A stretch of DNA of 64,000 bases from an uncultured bacterium. GTDB taxonomy: Bacteria > Planctomycetota > UBA8742 > UBA2392. Under the pieces are notes generated by a model that saw nothing but the letters and a program-made list of their open reading frames with translations, did no database searches and was not told the DNA's origin. The stretch covers positions 1 through 64,000 of the forward strand of contig CALLQI010000022.1 in the NCBI GenBank assembly GCA_938014885.1, written 5' to 3'. The position numbers and the translations under genes are program-made. Shown one piece after another: positions 16,521 through 25,004 of this stretch. Within the stretch, counting starts at the first letter, position 1. Each line of letters starts with the position of its first letter.

Positions 16521-16543
16521 GCCGTGGCCGTGACGGCCACGGC
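16521..16543. terminator. GC-rich hairpin between convergent genes
   Basis: GCCGTGGCCG / CGGCCACGGC, a 10-bp perfect stem with a TGA loop, lies between the convergent UPF0316 and DoxX genes. There is no T tract, so it may be a weak or Rho-assisted transcript end, or a repeat. Confidence 0.4.
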
Positions 16544-16585
16544 AGATGCCGGCCACAGGCCAGCGCTCCCATTTGCCGCAACACT

Positions 16586-17041
16586 TTACTTACCGCTGGC
16601 TTTGCGCTTGGCGCGGCGTTCGCGCATTGCCGGCCAGATCATGCCGTCCACGCTGAACTTGCCTGCACCAGTGAAAATCAGCGTGGCGAACATGGTCGCG
16701 AACAGCAGCGCGGGCTCTTTGCTGGCGCCGCCGCCCATCGTCCAGGGGTCTGCAAAGTGGATCACGAACGCGGCAATCAGCATCGTGAACACGACCACGG
16801 CCGCGGCCGCACGGGTGCCCGCCCCAACCAGCACCAGTAGCGCGCAGAAAAACTCGCCGAACACGGCACCCATCAGGCTCAGGTGCGGGCCCAGGCCAAT
16901 CGGGTCGAACTTGTCGTTGAACTGGCCGTTCAGCACCATCTGCATCTTGCCCCAGCCGTGCGACATCATGTACGCACCGCCGCCGACGCGCAGAATCAGC
17001 AGGCCAATCGAGTTCATCAAGTCCTGGCGTTTGGCTTCCAT
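16586..17041 (-). CDS. DoxX family membrane protein
   Basis: A 151-residue protein with four hydrophobic helices, the usual DoxX plan: GLLILRVGGGAYMMSHGWGK in the first helix, FGEFFCALLVLVGAGTR in the second, then VVVFTMLIAAFVIHF and LLFATMFATLIFTGAGKFS. Start at 17039-17041 is favoured by AGGGAA about 7 nt upstream. DoxX proteins are associated with redox or thiol stress complexes in some bacteria; in most, the role is unknown. It is convergent with UPF0316 and divergent from the amidase. Confidence 0.85.
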   Translation of the reverse strand: MEAKRQDLMNSIGLLILRVGGGAYMMSHGWGKMQMVLNGQFNDKFDPIGLGPHLSLMGAVFGEFFCALLVLVGAGTRAAAAVVVFTMLIAAFVIHFADPWTMGGGASKEPALLFATMFATLIFTGAGKFSVDGMIWPAMRERRAKRKASGK

Positions 17042-17192
17042 GCTGGTTCCCTGTCGCGGACAATGAGGGTGCAACCCTGAGAAATGGATGATTCCATAAC
17101 AATGTTACCGGTCACCAAGATTCCGGGATTCAGCTTTCCTATGTGAACTTGATCGCTATCTTGCGCCCCTCGATACGGTGCGGACCTTTGAC

Positions 17193-19739
17193 ATGCGAAT
17201 CCTGAGCCTGCTTTGCCTCTGTGCAGCCGTCATGGCCATTTCTGTGCATTCCCCGGTGCACGCTGATCCCCACCACCGGCCCTCGCCCGGGCCGCTTGCG
17301 GGCAAGCGCATCCTGCTGAGCCCCGGCCACGGCTGGACCTGGCAGAACAGCAGCCTGTTCTGGTACACGCAGCGCGGCGTGGTGAACGGCATGGTCGAAG
17401 ACTTCAGCAACGCCATGCTGGTGAATGACTTTCTCGCGCCCTACCTGATCAACGCCGGCGCCGATGTCGTGACGCCGCGCGAACGCAGTTACCAGCGCGC
17501 CGAATTCATCGGCGACGATGGCGACACCTCGTGGTCGCAGACCGGCAGCTGGACGGCCTCCACGAGCGTCAGCGGCTTCTGGGGCACCGGCTATCGCTGG
17601 GCCAATGTGAGTGCGACTGAGACCGCGCTCGCGGCCTGGGATTTCGCCGTCACCGACGCCGGCAACTACCCCGTGTACGTGCGCTTCACCGCCGGCAGCG
17701 ACCGGGCGGCCGACGCGTTGTACCGCGTGCATCACGCCGCAGGCATTGCCGAAGTCACCGTGGACCAGCGCACCTCCAGCTACACCAACCCCTATGACAG
17801 CGTCACCGAAACCGTCAGCCAGGGTGGCCGTTGGGTTTACATCGGCGAGTGGGCGTTCACGACCGCCAGTGGCATCCGTGTTGAGCTGAGTAATCAGAGC
17901 ACAACCACCGGCGCCGTTGTGGTCGCTGACGCCGTGCGAATCGGCGGCGGCATGGGCAGCATTGACCGTGGCGGCGGCGTTACCGGGCGGCCGCGCTGGG
18001 AAGAATGCTCGCGCTACTACGCCGAGTTCCACGGCATGCCCTCCAGCGTGTGGGACATCGCCGGCAGCGACGATGGCAGCGACAACGTGGGCACGCCTTC
18101 GCGCCTGCTGAAGTGGTGGGGCGACTTTGACCTGCACCTTGCCGTGCACAGCAACGCCAGCGGCCAAACCCCGCCCAGCAGCGCGCGCGGCACGGTCACG
18201 TACACCTACGACAACAGCTCAACGCCCCACCCGGCGGCGCTGCTGGCTGACAGCTTGGCGTTTGCGACGCTGGTGCAGGATGAAGCCATGCGCGTGAACA
18301 ATGCCTGGGCGGCCTCACGGGGCGATACCTGGAACGACCGCGGCCTGAACAGCGCCAACTTTGGCGAGCTGCGCCAGAACAACAAAACGCCCGCCTGCCT
18401 GATCGAGATGGCATTCCACGACAACATCGAAGACACCTGGTACTTGCGCAACCCGCGCTGGCGGCACGACACTGCCCGCGCGCTGTACAAGGCCATCGTG
18501 CGATTCTTCAACGCGGCGGCCACAATCATGCCGCTGCCGCCCACGCACCTGCGCGCGATCAACACCGGCACCGGCGAGCTGACCCTTTCGTGGCAAGCAC
18601 AGGCCGACGCGCTGGAACCCGCTGCCACCCCCACCGGCTACCGCGTGTATCTCAGCAACGACGGCGTCAGTTTTGACGGCGGGCGCGACGCCAACGGCAG
18701 CGCGAGTCACACGCTGACCGGCCTGACACCCGGGCAGCTCGTGTTCGCGCGGGTGACGGCCGTGAACGCAGGCGGCGAGAGCCTCTGGAGCGAAGTGACC
18801 TGTGCCCGCACACCAAGTGCGGCCGCGCAGGGCCTGGCCACGCCGCTGCTGATTGTCGCGGGCTATGACCGGCTGGATGAGTTCACGTGGTATCAGCAGG
18901 GAGCAACCAACCGCACCGGCGACATGCACGTGCGCAATCATCTGGATGCGGTTGTGCGCCACGCGCTTGCGGCTGCAAACGCAACCACCAGCGGCGGGGG
19001 CAGCTACTTCTTCGACGGTGCAAGCAATGAGGCCGTCGCAAGCGGCGCGCTTTCGCTGACAGGTTATGGGCTGGTGGACTACGTGCTCGGCAACGAAAGC
19101 ACCGTGGATGAAACGTTCAGCCCCGCCGAACGCACGCTGGTTGACGCCTACGTCGCCGGCGGCGGCCGCCTGTTTGTGACCGGCGCTGAAGTCGGCTGGG
19201 ACATCGGCCGCAGCGGTGCCAGCACAGCCGCGGAAGTCGCGTTCTACAACGGAACGCTGGGTGCCGCGTACGTTTCGGATGACAGCAGCGATTACACGGT
19301 AACGGCCACAAGCGGCGGCGTGTTTGACGGGGTTCCGGCCTTCACCTTCGACGACGGCACGGGCAACAGCTACACCGTGAACTACCCTGACGTGATCGCG
19401 GTTTCCGGCGGCAGCTCGGCCGCACTGGAATACAGCCCGGGCGTGCTGGCGGGCGTAGCAGGTACGCAGGCCATCACGTTCGGATTCCCGTTCGAAACGA
19501 TCAACGAAGAGGCCGCGCGAAACGCGATCATGCAGGCCGTGCTGCGGACGTCGCTGCCCACATACACCGGCGACAACGGAGTCACCCCCCCACCGCCGCC
19601 CGGCGGTGGCAACGACAGCGGAGGCGATTCCAAGAACGAAGGCGGGGGCTGCGCCTTGACCCGTCAAGGCCAGGCCGCAGCGCTGGCCTTCCCATTCGCG
19701 CTCGCGCTATACCGCCGCAGAAGGCGCAAGCAAACATAG
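17193..19739 (+). CDS. Secreted N-acetylmuramoyl-L-alanine amidase with inserted domain, FN3 and C-terminal sorting tail
   Basis: An exported 848-residue protein. The signal peptide (MRILSLLCLCAAVMA...) ends near PVHA. The amidase_3 fold starts at GKRILLSPGHG (metal-binding His), but is interrupted at about residues 115-255 by a beta-rich domain resembling golvesin/xanthan-lyase C-domains (YPVYVRF, VYIGEWAF, VVADAVRIGGG) and resumes at ARYYAEFHGM, DLHLAVHSNA and CLIEMAFHDN with further metal/catalytic residues. An FN3 domain follows (about 455-550), then a long beta/alpha region, a Gly/Pro linker, and a tail GGGCALTRQG - hydrophobic helix - RRRRRK. The tail looks like a three-part surface-sorting signal. 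The GTG at 17178 is an alternative start. Confidence 0.85.
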   Translation: MRILSLLCLCAAVMAISVHSPVHADPHHRPSPGPLAGKRILLSPGHGWTWQNSSLFWYTQRGVVNGMVEDFSNAMLVNDFLAPYLINAGADVVTPRERSYQRAEFIGDDGDTSWSQTGSWTASTSVSGFWGTGYRWANVSATETALAAWDFAVTDAGNYPVYVRFTAGSDRAADALYRVHHAAGIAEVTVDQRTSSYTNPYDSVTETVSQGGRWVYIGEWAFTTASGIRVELSNQSTTTGAVVVADAVRIGGGMGSIDRGGGVTGRPRWEECSRYYAEFHGMPSSVWDIAGSDDGSDNVGTPSRLLKWWGDFDLHLAVHSNASGQTPPSSARGTVTYTYDNSSTPHPAALLADSLAFATLVQDEAMRVNNAWAASRGDTWNDRGLNSANFGELRQNNKTPACLIEMAFHDNIEDTWYLRNPRWRHDTARALYKAIVRFFNAAATIMPLPPTHLRAINTGTGELTLSWQAQADALEPAATPTGYRVYLSNDGVSFDGGRDANGSASHTLTGLTPGQLVFARVTAVNAGGESLWSEVTCARTPSAAAQGLATPLLIVAGYDRLDEFTWYQQGATNRTGDMHVRNHLDAVVRHALAAANATTSGGGSYFFDGASNEAVASGALSLTGYGLVDYVLGNESTVDETFSPAERTLVDAYVAGGGRLFVTGAEVGWDIGRSGASTAAEVAFYNGTLGAAYVSDDSSDYTVTATSGGVFDGVPAFTFDDGTGNSYTVNYPDVIAVSGGSSAALEYSPGVLAGVAGTQAITFGFPFETINEEAARNAIMQAVLRTSLPTYTGDNGVTPPPPPGGGNDSGGDSKNEGGGCALTRQGQAAALAFPFALALYRRRRRKQT

Positions 19740-19750
19740 CCACAGAACAA

Positions 19751-19773
19751 GAGCCCGAAGCGCAAGCGAAGGG
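19751..19773. repeat. Dispersed repeat GAGCCCGAAGCGCAAGCGAAGGG
   Basis: These 23 bases are the exact reverse complement of 36351-36373. They lie 12 nt after the amidase stop, between convergent genes. The core resembles the GCTTACGCTTCGCGCTC unit at 511-529 and 8406-8424, and short repeats familiar from planctomycete genomes. Confidence 0.8.
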
Positions 19774-19868
19774 TTGACGTTCAACAACCGCAACCCGTTC
19801 ACGTTGCCGCGATGGCCGGCTTCACTTCGTCCGGTCACCCCCCGCCGTTTGTGCGGGCCCGCAGTCCG

Positions 19869-20597
19869 TTACTCGGCTTCGGGGGGCTTTGGTGGGCCTA
19901 TGGCTATGCTTCCGTCGTTGGCTTGCTCGATGCTTACGTTGCCTTGCTTCACCATCTCGAGCAGCGCGAGGAAGTTGCCTACCACTTCTGCCTTCGACTT
20001 CTGGCTGGCCAGCAGCGCGTTGAAGTCGATGCGGCCGGTTGTCTTTAGCTGCTCAAGAATCCGGTCGATGTACCAGCGCACCGGGCGCTCGGTGAAGTCA
20101 ATTGTGTGCGCCTTCGGCGCCGCCACCTCACCGTACAGGCGGTGGAATACGCGGTACAGGTCCACGACGCTGATGTCTTCAAGATACGTGTCGTTGGGGC
20201 TTTCCGGCGCGTCGCTGCCCAGCAGGCCGCCCGGGCGGCCGTGGCGCAGCGCTTGCGTGTCGTAGCGTTCAGCCAAAAGCGCCGCCAGGTCGCGGATTCG
20301 CTTGTACTCGAGCAGCTGACGCACCAGGCGGGTTCGTTCGGCCTCAGCTTCTTTAGCCTCCATGCTGCGCGCGAGCACGAGGTCGCTCTTCAGCTTCAGC
20401 AGGGTGGCCGCCATCGACAGGAATTCGCCGGCGTACTCGAGGTCGATGGTTTCCATCTTCTCGAGCTCAGCCACGTAGCCTTCCGCGATTTCGGCCACGG
20501 GCAGGTCGTAGATGTCCACTTCGGCGCGGCGGCACAGGTACAGCAGCAGGTCCAGCGGACCCGTGTAGATTGAGGTGCTAACGCGCACTTCCGCCAT
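19869..20597 (-). CDS. scpA: Segregation and condensation protein A
   Basis: A 242-residue kleisin subunit of the SMC-ScpAB condensin that organises and segregates the chromosome. The family start IYTGPLDLLLYLCRRAEVDI, EIAEGYVAELE, and YAGEFLSMAATLLKLKSDLV are unmistakable. The C-terminal winged-helix part has IDFNALLASQKSKAEVVGNF and FLALLEMVKQGNV. scpB is not next to it. The gene following on the same strand upstream is a site-2 protease with a 28-nt gap, so it may be transcribed with dapF. Confidence 0.93.
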   Translation of the reverse strand: MAEVRVSTSIYTGPLDLLLYLCRRAEVDIYDLPVAEIAEGYVAELEKMETIDLEYAGEFLSMAATLLKLKSDLVLARSMEAKEAEAERTRLVRQLLEYKRIRDLAALLAERYDTQALRHGRPGGLLGSDAPESPNDTYLEDISVVDLYRVFHRLYGEVAAPKAHTIDFTERPVRWYIDRILEQLKTTGRIDFNALLASQKSKAEVVGNFLALLEMVKQGNVSIEQANDGSIAIGPPKPPEAE

Positions 20598-20625
20598 GTT
20601 ACGCCCCGAGACTCAGCACCGCACA

Positions 20626-21369
20626 TCAGCCGCGCACAAGCCCGAACAGCCACTCCGGCACATCGACCGCAAAGAACAGGAACAACATGCCAATCGGCTT
20701 GGCCAGCACGAACCATGCTACCACGACGAAAATCAGCAGGCCGAATGGGCGCAGCTTGTTGAAAATCTCGCGGCCGTTCGGGTTCAAGAAGTAATAAAGC
20801 ACGTTGCCGCCATCAACGCCGGGGATCGGCAGCAGGTTGATAATCCCGAGCAGGATGTTGATCAGCATCATGCGGTAGGCCAGCGCCGCAGTCAGCGCCA
20901 TCACGATCGACGTCTCGCCGCGAATGAACTGGAAGGGGTGCAACACCAGCTCACCGCCCGTGCTGGCGACAATCCAGATCGCGCCCAGCAGCACCAGCGC
21001 CCCCGCGATTGCCCCCACCAGGTTGCCGCCGGGGCCGGCCAGGCTGACGAAAGCGTGGTCGCGCGTGGGATGCTTCATCTTGCTCGGGTTCACGGGCACC
21101 CAGGCAAAACCCATCGGCCAGCCCATCGTGAACACCGTAATCACGGGCAGGCCCACGGTCGCGAACAGGTTGTAGTTGTTGTCTTTGTCGATGTGCCGCA
21201 CCGGGTTGATGCTGCGCTTGCCCAGCAGATAGGCCGTGTCGTCGCCGCGCCACCAGGCCATCCAGGCGTGTCCGCCTTCGTGCAGGCCAATCGTCAGGAA
21301 CCAGCAGATCAGCCACAGCAACGCGCTGGTGAGGTCAATGTCCCTGAGGCTGAGAGCCAGCTGGTTCAT
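20626..21369 (-). CDS. Site-2-protease family (M50) membrane metalloprotease-like protein
   Basis: A 247-residue polytopic protein. The zinc motif LHEGGH (HExxH form, residues about 30-36) sits in the first membrane helix and the third ligand is in NLLPIPGVDGGNVLYYFLNP (the DG motif near residue 195), so the active site appears intact. The middle contains PVNPSKMKHPTRDHAFVSLA and AGPGGNLVGAIAG as in S2P/rseP-type family members. Start at 21367-21369 overlaps the dapF stop by 4 nt, so it is translationally coupled to dapF. Substrate is unknown. Confidence 0.88.
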   Translation of the reverse strand: MNQLALSLRDIDLTSALLWLICWFLTIGLHEGGHAWMAWWRGDDTAYLLGKRSINPVRHIDKDNNYNLFATVGLPVITVFTMGWPMGFAWVPVNPSKMKHPTRDHAFVSLAGPGGNLVGAIAGALVLLGAIWIVASTGGELVLHPFQFIRGETSIVMALTAALAYRMMLINILLGIINLLPIPGVDGGNVLYYFLNPNGREIFNKLRPFGLLIFVVVAWFVLAKPIGMLFLFFAVDVPEWLFGLVRG

Positions 21370-22232
21370 AGGGGCCAGGTTCCGGCGAACACTTCGCGCG
21401 CGGGGCCGGTCTTGTAGACGCAGCCGTCCTTCGCGTTCCACTCCATCTCAAGGTCGCCGCCCAGCAGATGGATCTTCACCTTGCGGCCGGTGAGGCCGTT
21501 CAGCACCGCGGCCGCGCAGACTGCGGATGCGCCCGTGCCGCAGGCCAGCGTTTCTCCGGCGCCGCGTTCCCAGGTGCGCTGGTGCAGCACGCGGTCGCTT
21601 TCGCGCCACACGAATTCAACGTTAGTGCGGCGCGGGAACATTTCGTGATTCTCGATCAGCGGGCCGATCTTGTGCACCAGCTCGTCATCCGCAGGCTTGT
21701 CCAGGAAGATCACGCAATGCGGGTTGCCCATCGACACGCAGGTGATGCGGAATTCGCGGCCGGCCACGGTGAAAGGCTCGTTGACGCATTGCTGGTCGGC
21801 TTGGCCGGTCATCGGGATTTCGCCGCGCAGCAGGCGCGGCTTGCCCATGTTGATGCGGACCTTGCGGGCGATGTGCTTGCCCCTGTCGGGCGTGATCGTG
21901 ACGTGCAGTACGCCGGCCCCGGTCTCAATCGGGAACTCGGTGCCGCGCTCGAGGTTGCGGTCGTACAGGTACTTGGCGACGCAGCGCAGTCCGTTGCCGC
22001 ACATTTCGGATTCGCTGCCGTCACTGTTAAGCATCTGCATGCGATGCTTGACGCCCTTCACCTTGCTGAGGCGAATCAGGATCAGGCCGTCGCTGCCGAC
22101 GCCGAAGTGGCGGTCGCTGATTTCACGCGCCAGCTTCGGCAGCGCCCTGGGCGCGGTTTTGCGGGCATCGATGTAGACGTAATCGTTGCCGATGCCTTCC
22201 ATTTTGACGAAGCTGATGCCGCGGGTTGCCAT
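21366..22232 (-). CDS. dapF: Diaminopimelate epimerase
   Basis: Converts LL- to meso-diaminopimelate, the precursor of lysine and of peptidoglycan cross-links. A 288-residue protein with both catalytic cysteines: Cys78 in SEMCGNGLRC and Cys230 in GETLACGTGAS. Other family text includes KMEGIGNDYVYID at the start, FGVGSDGLI, MLNSDGSESEMCGN, and VSMGNPHCVIF. Retention of dapF shows the organism makes meso-DAP. The stop overlaps the downstream site-2 protease start; a lipoprotein gene lies 37 nt upstream on the same strand. Confidence 0.97.
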   Translation of the reverse strand: MATRGISFVKMEGIGNDYVYIDARKTAPRALPKLAREISDRHFGVGSDGLILIRLSKVKGVKHRMQMLNSDGSESEMCGNGLRCVAKYLYDRNLERGTEFPIETGAGVLHVTITPDRGKHIARKVRINMGKPRLLRGEIPMTGQADQQCVNEPFTVAGREFRITCVSMGNPHCVIFLDKPADDELVHKIGPLIENHEMFPRRTNVEFVWRESDRVLHQRTWERGAGETLACGTGASAVCAAAVLNGLTGRKVKIHLLGGDLEMEWNAKDGCVYKTGPAREVFAGTWPL

Positions 22233-22269
22233 GGTGCTGGTTCCTGTGCGGCCCCAAGCAGATGGGGCG

Positions 22270-22737
22270 CTACTTCTTTTCGGGGCGGGTGACTTGCAGG
22301 TCGTCGATCGGCAGTACGTTGCCGGCGAACTCGTACTTGCCTTCGCAGCGCAGGTTCACGGTGCCTTCGAACTGCTGGTTCAGCTTGCAGGTGCCTTCGA
22401 GCACGCGAAACCACTGCGCGTTGCGTTCGTAGTATGAACTGCGCGACATCTCGGGCAGCACCACGCGCTTCAGGCGGCCGTCTTTGATGACGCCGGCATC
22501 ATCAATCTCAAGGTACAGGGTGTTCAAGATCAGGTACTTGCTGGCGGGGTCGTCCTGGTAATTGACCAGCTTGATGCTGCGGTTGCTGCCTTCAACCCAC
22601 GAGGCACGGAACTGGTCTTTGTCTTTCTCTTCGATGTTGAGCTTCCAGCCTTCGCCGTATTCCTCCAGGCGGAAGTACTTCTCGCCGCTGGAGCACGCGG
22701 CAAGCAGCAACAGCAACAGGCAAAGCGCCGTGCGCAT
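22270..22737 (-). CDS. Predicted lipoprotein, unknown function
   Basis: A 155-residue protein. The N-terminus MRTALCLLLLLLAACSSG is a lipoprotein signal peptide with lipobox LAAC. The ATG at 22735-22737 is chosen because it gives the signal peptide and has GGAA upstream; a longer frame to 22800 gives no extra domain. The mature part is beta-rich with aromatic and charged residues (WKLNIEEKDKDQF, YLEIDDAGVIKDGR, CKLNQQFEGTVNLRCEG) and two Cys. No family recognised. It lies 13 nt after the fabF stop, so it is probably co-transcribed with fabF and dapF. Confidence 0.7.
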   Translation of the reverse strand: MRTALCLLLLLLAACSSGEKYFRLEEYGEGWKLNIEEKDKDQFRASWVEGSNRSIKLVNYQDDPASKYLILNTLYLEIDDAGVIKDGRLKRVVLPEMSRSSYYERNAQWFRVLEGTCKLNQQFEGTVNLRCEGKYEFAGNVLPIDDLQVTRPEKK

Positions 22738-22750
22738 CGGGATCTTTCCG

Positions 22751-24004
22751 CTAGGACAGCTTGGCCAGCGCGATGGTCGCGTTGTGCCCGCCGAAGCCAA
22801 AGCTGTTGCTCAACGCCACCTTCACCACGGCGCTGCGGCCTTCGTGCGGCACGTAATCCAGGTCGCACACGGGGTCAGGGTTGGTCAGGTTGCGGGTCGG
22901 CGGCACCTTGTCGTTGGCCACGGCCAGTGCGGTCGCCACCAGCTCAACCGCGCCGCTGGCACCCAGCAGGTGGCCGATCATCGACTTGGTGCTGCTGATC
23001 ATCAGCTTCCGGGCGTGGTCGCCGAACAGCTTCTTGACCGCCAGTGTTTCGGTGCGGTCGTTGTACTCGGTGCTGGTGCCGTGGGCGTTGATGTACGTGA
23101 CGTCTTCGGGCTTCAGGCCCGCGTCGCGCACAGCGGCCGCCATGCTGCGGATTGCGCCGTCGCCGTCTTCGCTCGGGCTGGTCATATGGAAAGCGTCGTC
23201 GGTGGCGCCAAAACCCACCACTTCGGCGTAGATGCGCGCGCCGCGCTTTTGCGCGTGCTCAAGTTCTTCGAACACCAGCACGCCCGCACCCTCACCCATC
23301 ACAAAGCCGTCGCGGTCCTTGTCGAACGGGCGGCTGGCGTGTTCCGGGTCGTCGTTGCGTGTGCTCATGGCGCGGGCGGCGCAGAAGCCCGCCATACCCA
23401 GCACCGTGCATGCGGCTTCGGTGCCGCCGGTCAGCATCACGTCGGCGTCGCCGTACTGGATGGTGCGGAACGCCATGCCCAGCGCGTGGTTCGCGGCCGC
23501 GCAAGCGCTGGCCGTGGCGAAGTTGGGACCCTTGAGGCCAAAGCGGATCGCCACGTTGCCCGCGGCGGCGTTCAGCATCAGCTTGGGGATAAAGAACGGG
23601 TTGATGCGCTTGGGGCCGCGTTCGATGAGCGTGCGGTTGCCGTCCTGGATTTCTTCCAGGCCACCGATACCGCTGCCGATGATCGCGCCCGCGCGGTTGC
23701 GGTCGGCCACGTCCAGGTTCAGGCCCGAGTCCTTCAGCGCCTGGGCTGACGCCACGACGGCGTAGTGCACGAACGGGTCGGTCTGGCGCACATACTTGCG
23801 GTCGCCGATGATTTCTTCGGCGTTGAAGCCCTTGAGGCGGCCGCAGATTGAGGTGGTGAGGCCGGCCTCGGCGAATTCAGGAACATGGGCGATGCCGTTA
23901 GCGCCGCTGAGTACGGCATTCCAGAAGGTCGGAACGTCGTTGCCCACGGGGCTGACAACCCCAAGGCCGGTAATGACAACTCGACGCCGCGGAAACTGTG
24001 CCAT
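22751..24004 (-). CDS. fabF: Beta-ketoacyl-ACP synthase II
   Basis: Elongates acyl-ACP by decarboxylative condensation with malonyl-ACP. The 417-residue protein has the Cys-His-His triad: Cys168 (TASACAAANHA), His308 (NAHGTSTEYND) and His345 (SMIGHLLGASG), and opens with RRVVITGLGVVSPVGND. AGGAA precedes the ATG. It follows acpP on the same strand, separated by a hairpin that may lower fabF relative to acpP transcripts. Confidence 0.96.
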   Translation of the reverse strand: MAQFPRRRVVITGLGVVSPVGNDVPTFWNAVLSGANGIAHVPEFAEAGLTTSICGRLKGFNAEEIIGDRKYVRQTDPFVHYAVVASAQALKDSGLNLDVADRNRAGAIIGSGIGGLEEIQDGNRTLIERGPKRINPFFIPKLMLNAAAGNVAIRFGLKGPNFATASACAAANHALGMAFRTIQYGDADVMLTGGTEAACTVLGMAGFCAARAMSTRNDDPEHASRPFDKDRDGFVMGEGAGVLVFEELEHAQKRGARIYAEVVGFGATDDAFHMTSPSEDGDGAIRSMAAAVRDAGLKPEDVTYINAHGTSTEYNDRTETLAVKKLFGDHARKLMISSTKSMIGHLLGASGAVELVATALAVANDKVPPTRNLTNPDPVCDLDYVPHEGRSAVVKVALSNSFGFGGHNATIALAKLS

Positions 24005-24057
24005 GATCCGTTCCTGGTCCGCCCCGGTTTGGCCGGTGTCCCGGCCATGAAATCAAA

Positions 24058-24104
24058 CCGGGCAAGCAACTACCGCCCTGATGTTAGGCGCGCTGCTTGC
24101 CCGG
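24058..24104 (-). terminator. Attenuator-like hairpin between acpP and fabF
   Basis: CCGGGCAAGCA (24058-24068) and TGCTTGCCCGG (24094-24104) form an 11-bp perfect stem beginning 15 nt after the acpP stop. On the minus strand it is followed by TTTGATTT. A partial terminator here would leave more acpP than fabF message, which fits the high ACP demand; this is inference. Confidence 0.5.
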
Positions 24105-24118
24105 ACAATTACGCCAGC

Positions 24119-24373
24119 TTACGCCTTGTTGGTGATCTTCTCTTCGATGTACTTCACCGCGTCACCGACGGTCTGGATTTTCTCGGCGTGGTCGTCGGGG
24201 ATGTTGAGTTCGAATTCGTCTTCGAACTCCATCACCAGCTCCACCGTGTCCAGGCTGTCGGCACCAAGGTCGTTCACGAACGACGTTTCCATCGTGACCT
24301 TGTCGCGGCTCACGCCCATCTGGTCGCAGACGATCTGGATAACCGATGCTTCGATTTCTTCCCTGGTAGGCAC
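24119..24373 (-). CDS. acpP: Acyl carrier protein
   Basis: An acidic 84-residue four-helix protein that carries acyl chains on phosphopantetheine attached at Ser40 (GADSLDTVELVMEFEDEF). Length and sequence are typical. AAAGGA is 8 nt before the ATG. It is upstream of fabF on the same strand but far from fabD/fabG in this window, so the fatty acid set is split in at least two blocks. The 190-nt gap upstream (24374-24564) must hold its promoter; no consensus site was recognised. Confidence 0.97.
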   Translation of the reverse strand: MPTREEIEASVIQIVCDQMGVSRDKVTMETSFVNDLGADSLDTVELVMEFEDEFELNIPDDHAEKIQTVGDAVKYIEEKITNKA

Positions 24374-24564
24374 GCTGGGTTCCTTTCCTAATGTCCTTGC
24401 GGGACTTGCTGTTGCTGGGTGTGTCCGTAACCGGCTTGGCGTGCGGCTTACCCGGCCGCATACGACAATCCCACGCCTCCCGGAGACGCGACGGGGCGGA
24501 AGTTTAGCTTCACCCCTTTGTCACGCAAGCGGCTCGCATCCACCGCCTTGTTACGCGTAACGGG

Positions 24565-24972
24565 CTACGGGTTAGGCCGCTGGGAAAGCTCTGTCAAGAC
24601 CCCGTGGGTGTCCTTGGGGTGGTAGAAATTCACCAGGCACCCCCCGGCACCGGGGCGCGGTGCATCCCATATCGCCTTCCAGCCGCCTGCTGCCAGCTTG
24701 GCCGAGGCCGCGACAATGTCGTCTACGGCATAGCTGACGTGATGGATGCCGGGCCCGCGCTTTTCAATGAACTTGGCAATGGGTGAATCGGGGCTGGTGG
24801 GCTCAAGCAGTTCGATGTGCACGCCGGGCGGGACGATCAGCTTCAGGACGCGGACATTTTCACCGGCGACCTCTTCAATGCCGGGCTCATGGCCAAGGCC
24901 AAGGCCCTGCTCATAGAAGCCACGGGCCTCTGCGATGCTGCGGACTGCCACGCCTATGTGATCCAGGATCAT
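24565..24972 (-). CDS. mce: Methylmalonyl-CoA epimerase
   Basis: Interconverts (S)- and (R)-methylmalonyl-CoA so that propionyl-CoA carboxylase product can enter the mutase. The 135-residue VOC-fold protein has DHIGVAVRSI at the start (metal His4-type ligand), PPGVHIELLEP (second ligand Glu), GPGIHHVSYAVDDI (His), and GVLTELSQ at the end (Glu). These are the four metal ligands of the family. It closes the propionate block on the minus strand, 32 nt after the unknown gene at 25005. Confidence 0.93.
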   Translation of the reverse strand: MILDHIGVAVRSIAEARGFYEQGLGLGHEPGIEEVAGENVRVLKLIVPPGVHIELLEPTSPDSPIAKFIEKRGPGIHHVSYAVDDIVAASAKLAAGGWKAIWDAPRPGAGGCLVNFYHPKDTHGVLTELSQRPNP

Positions 24973-25004
24973 GCCGTTGGAACACCGTTGCCGACCGGGG
25001 CATT

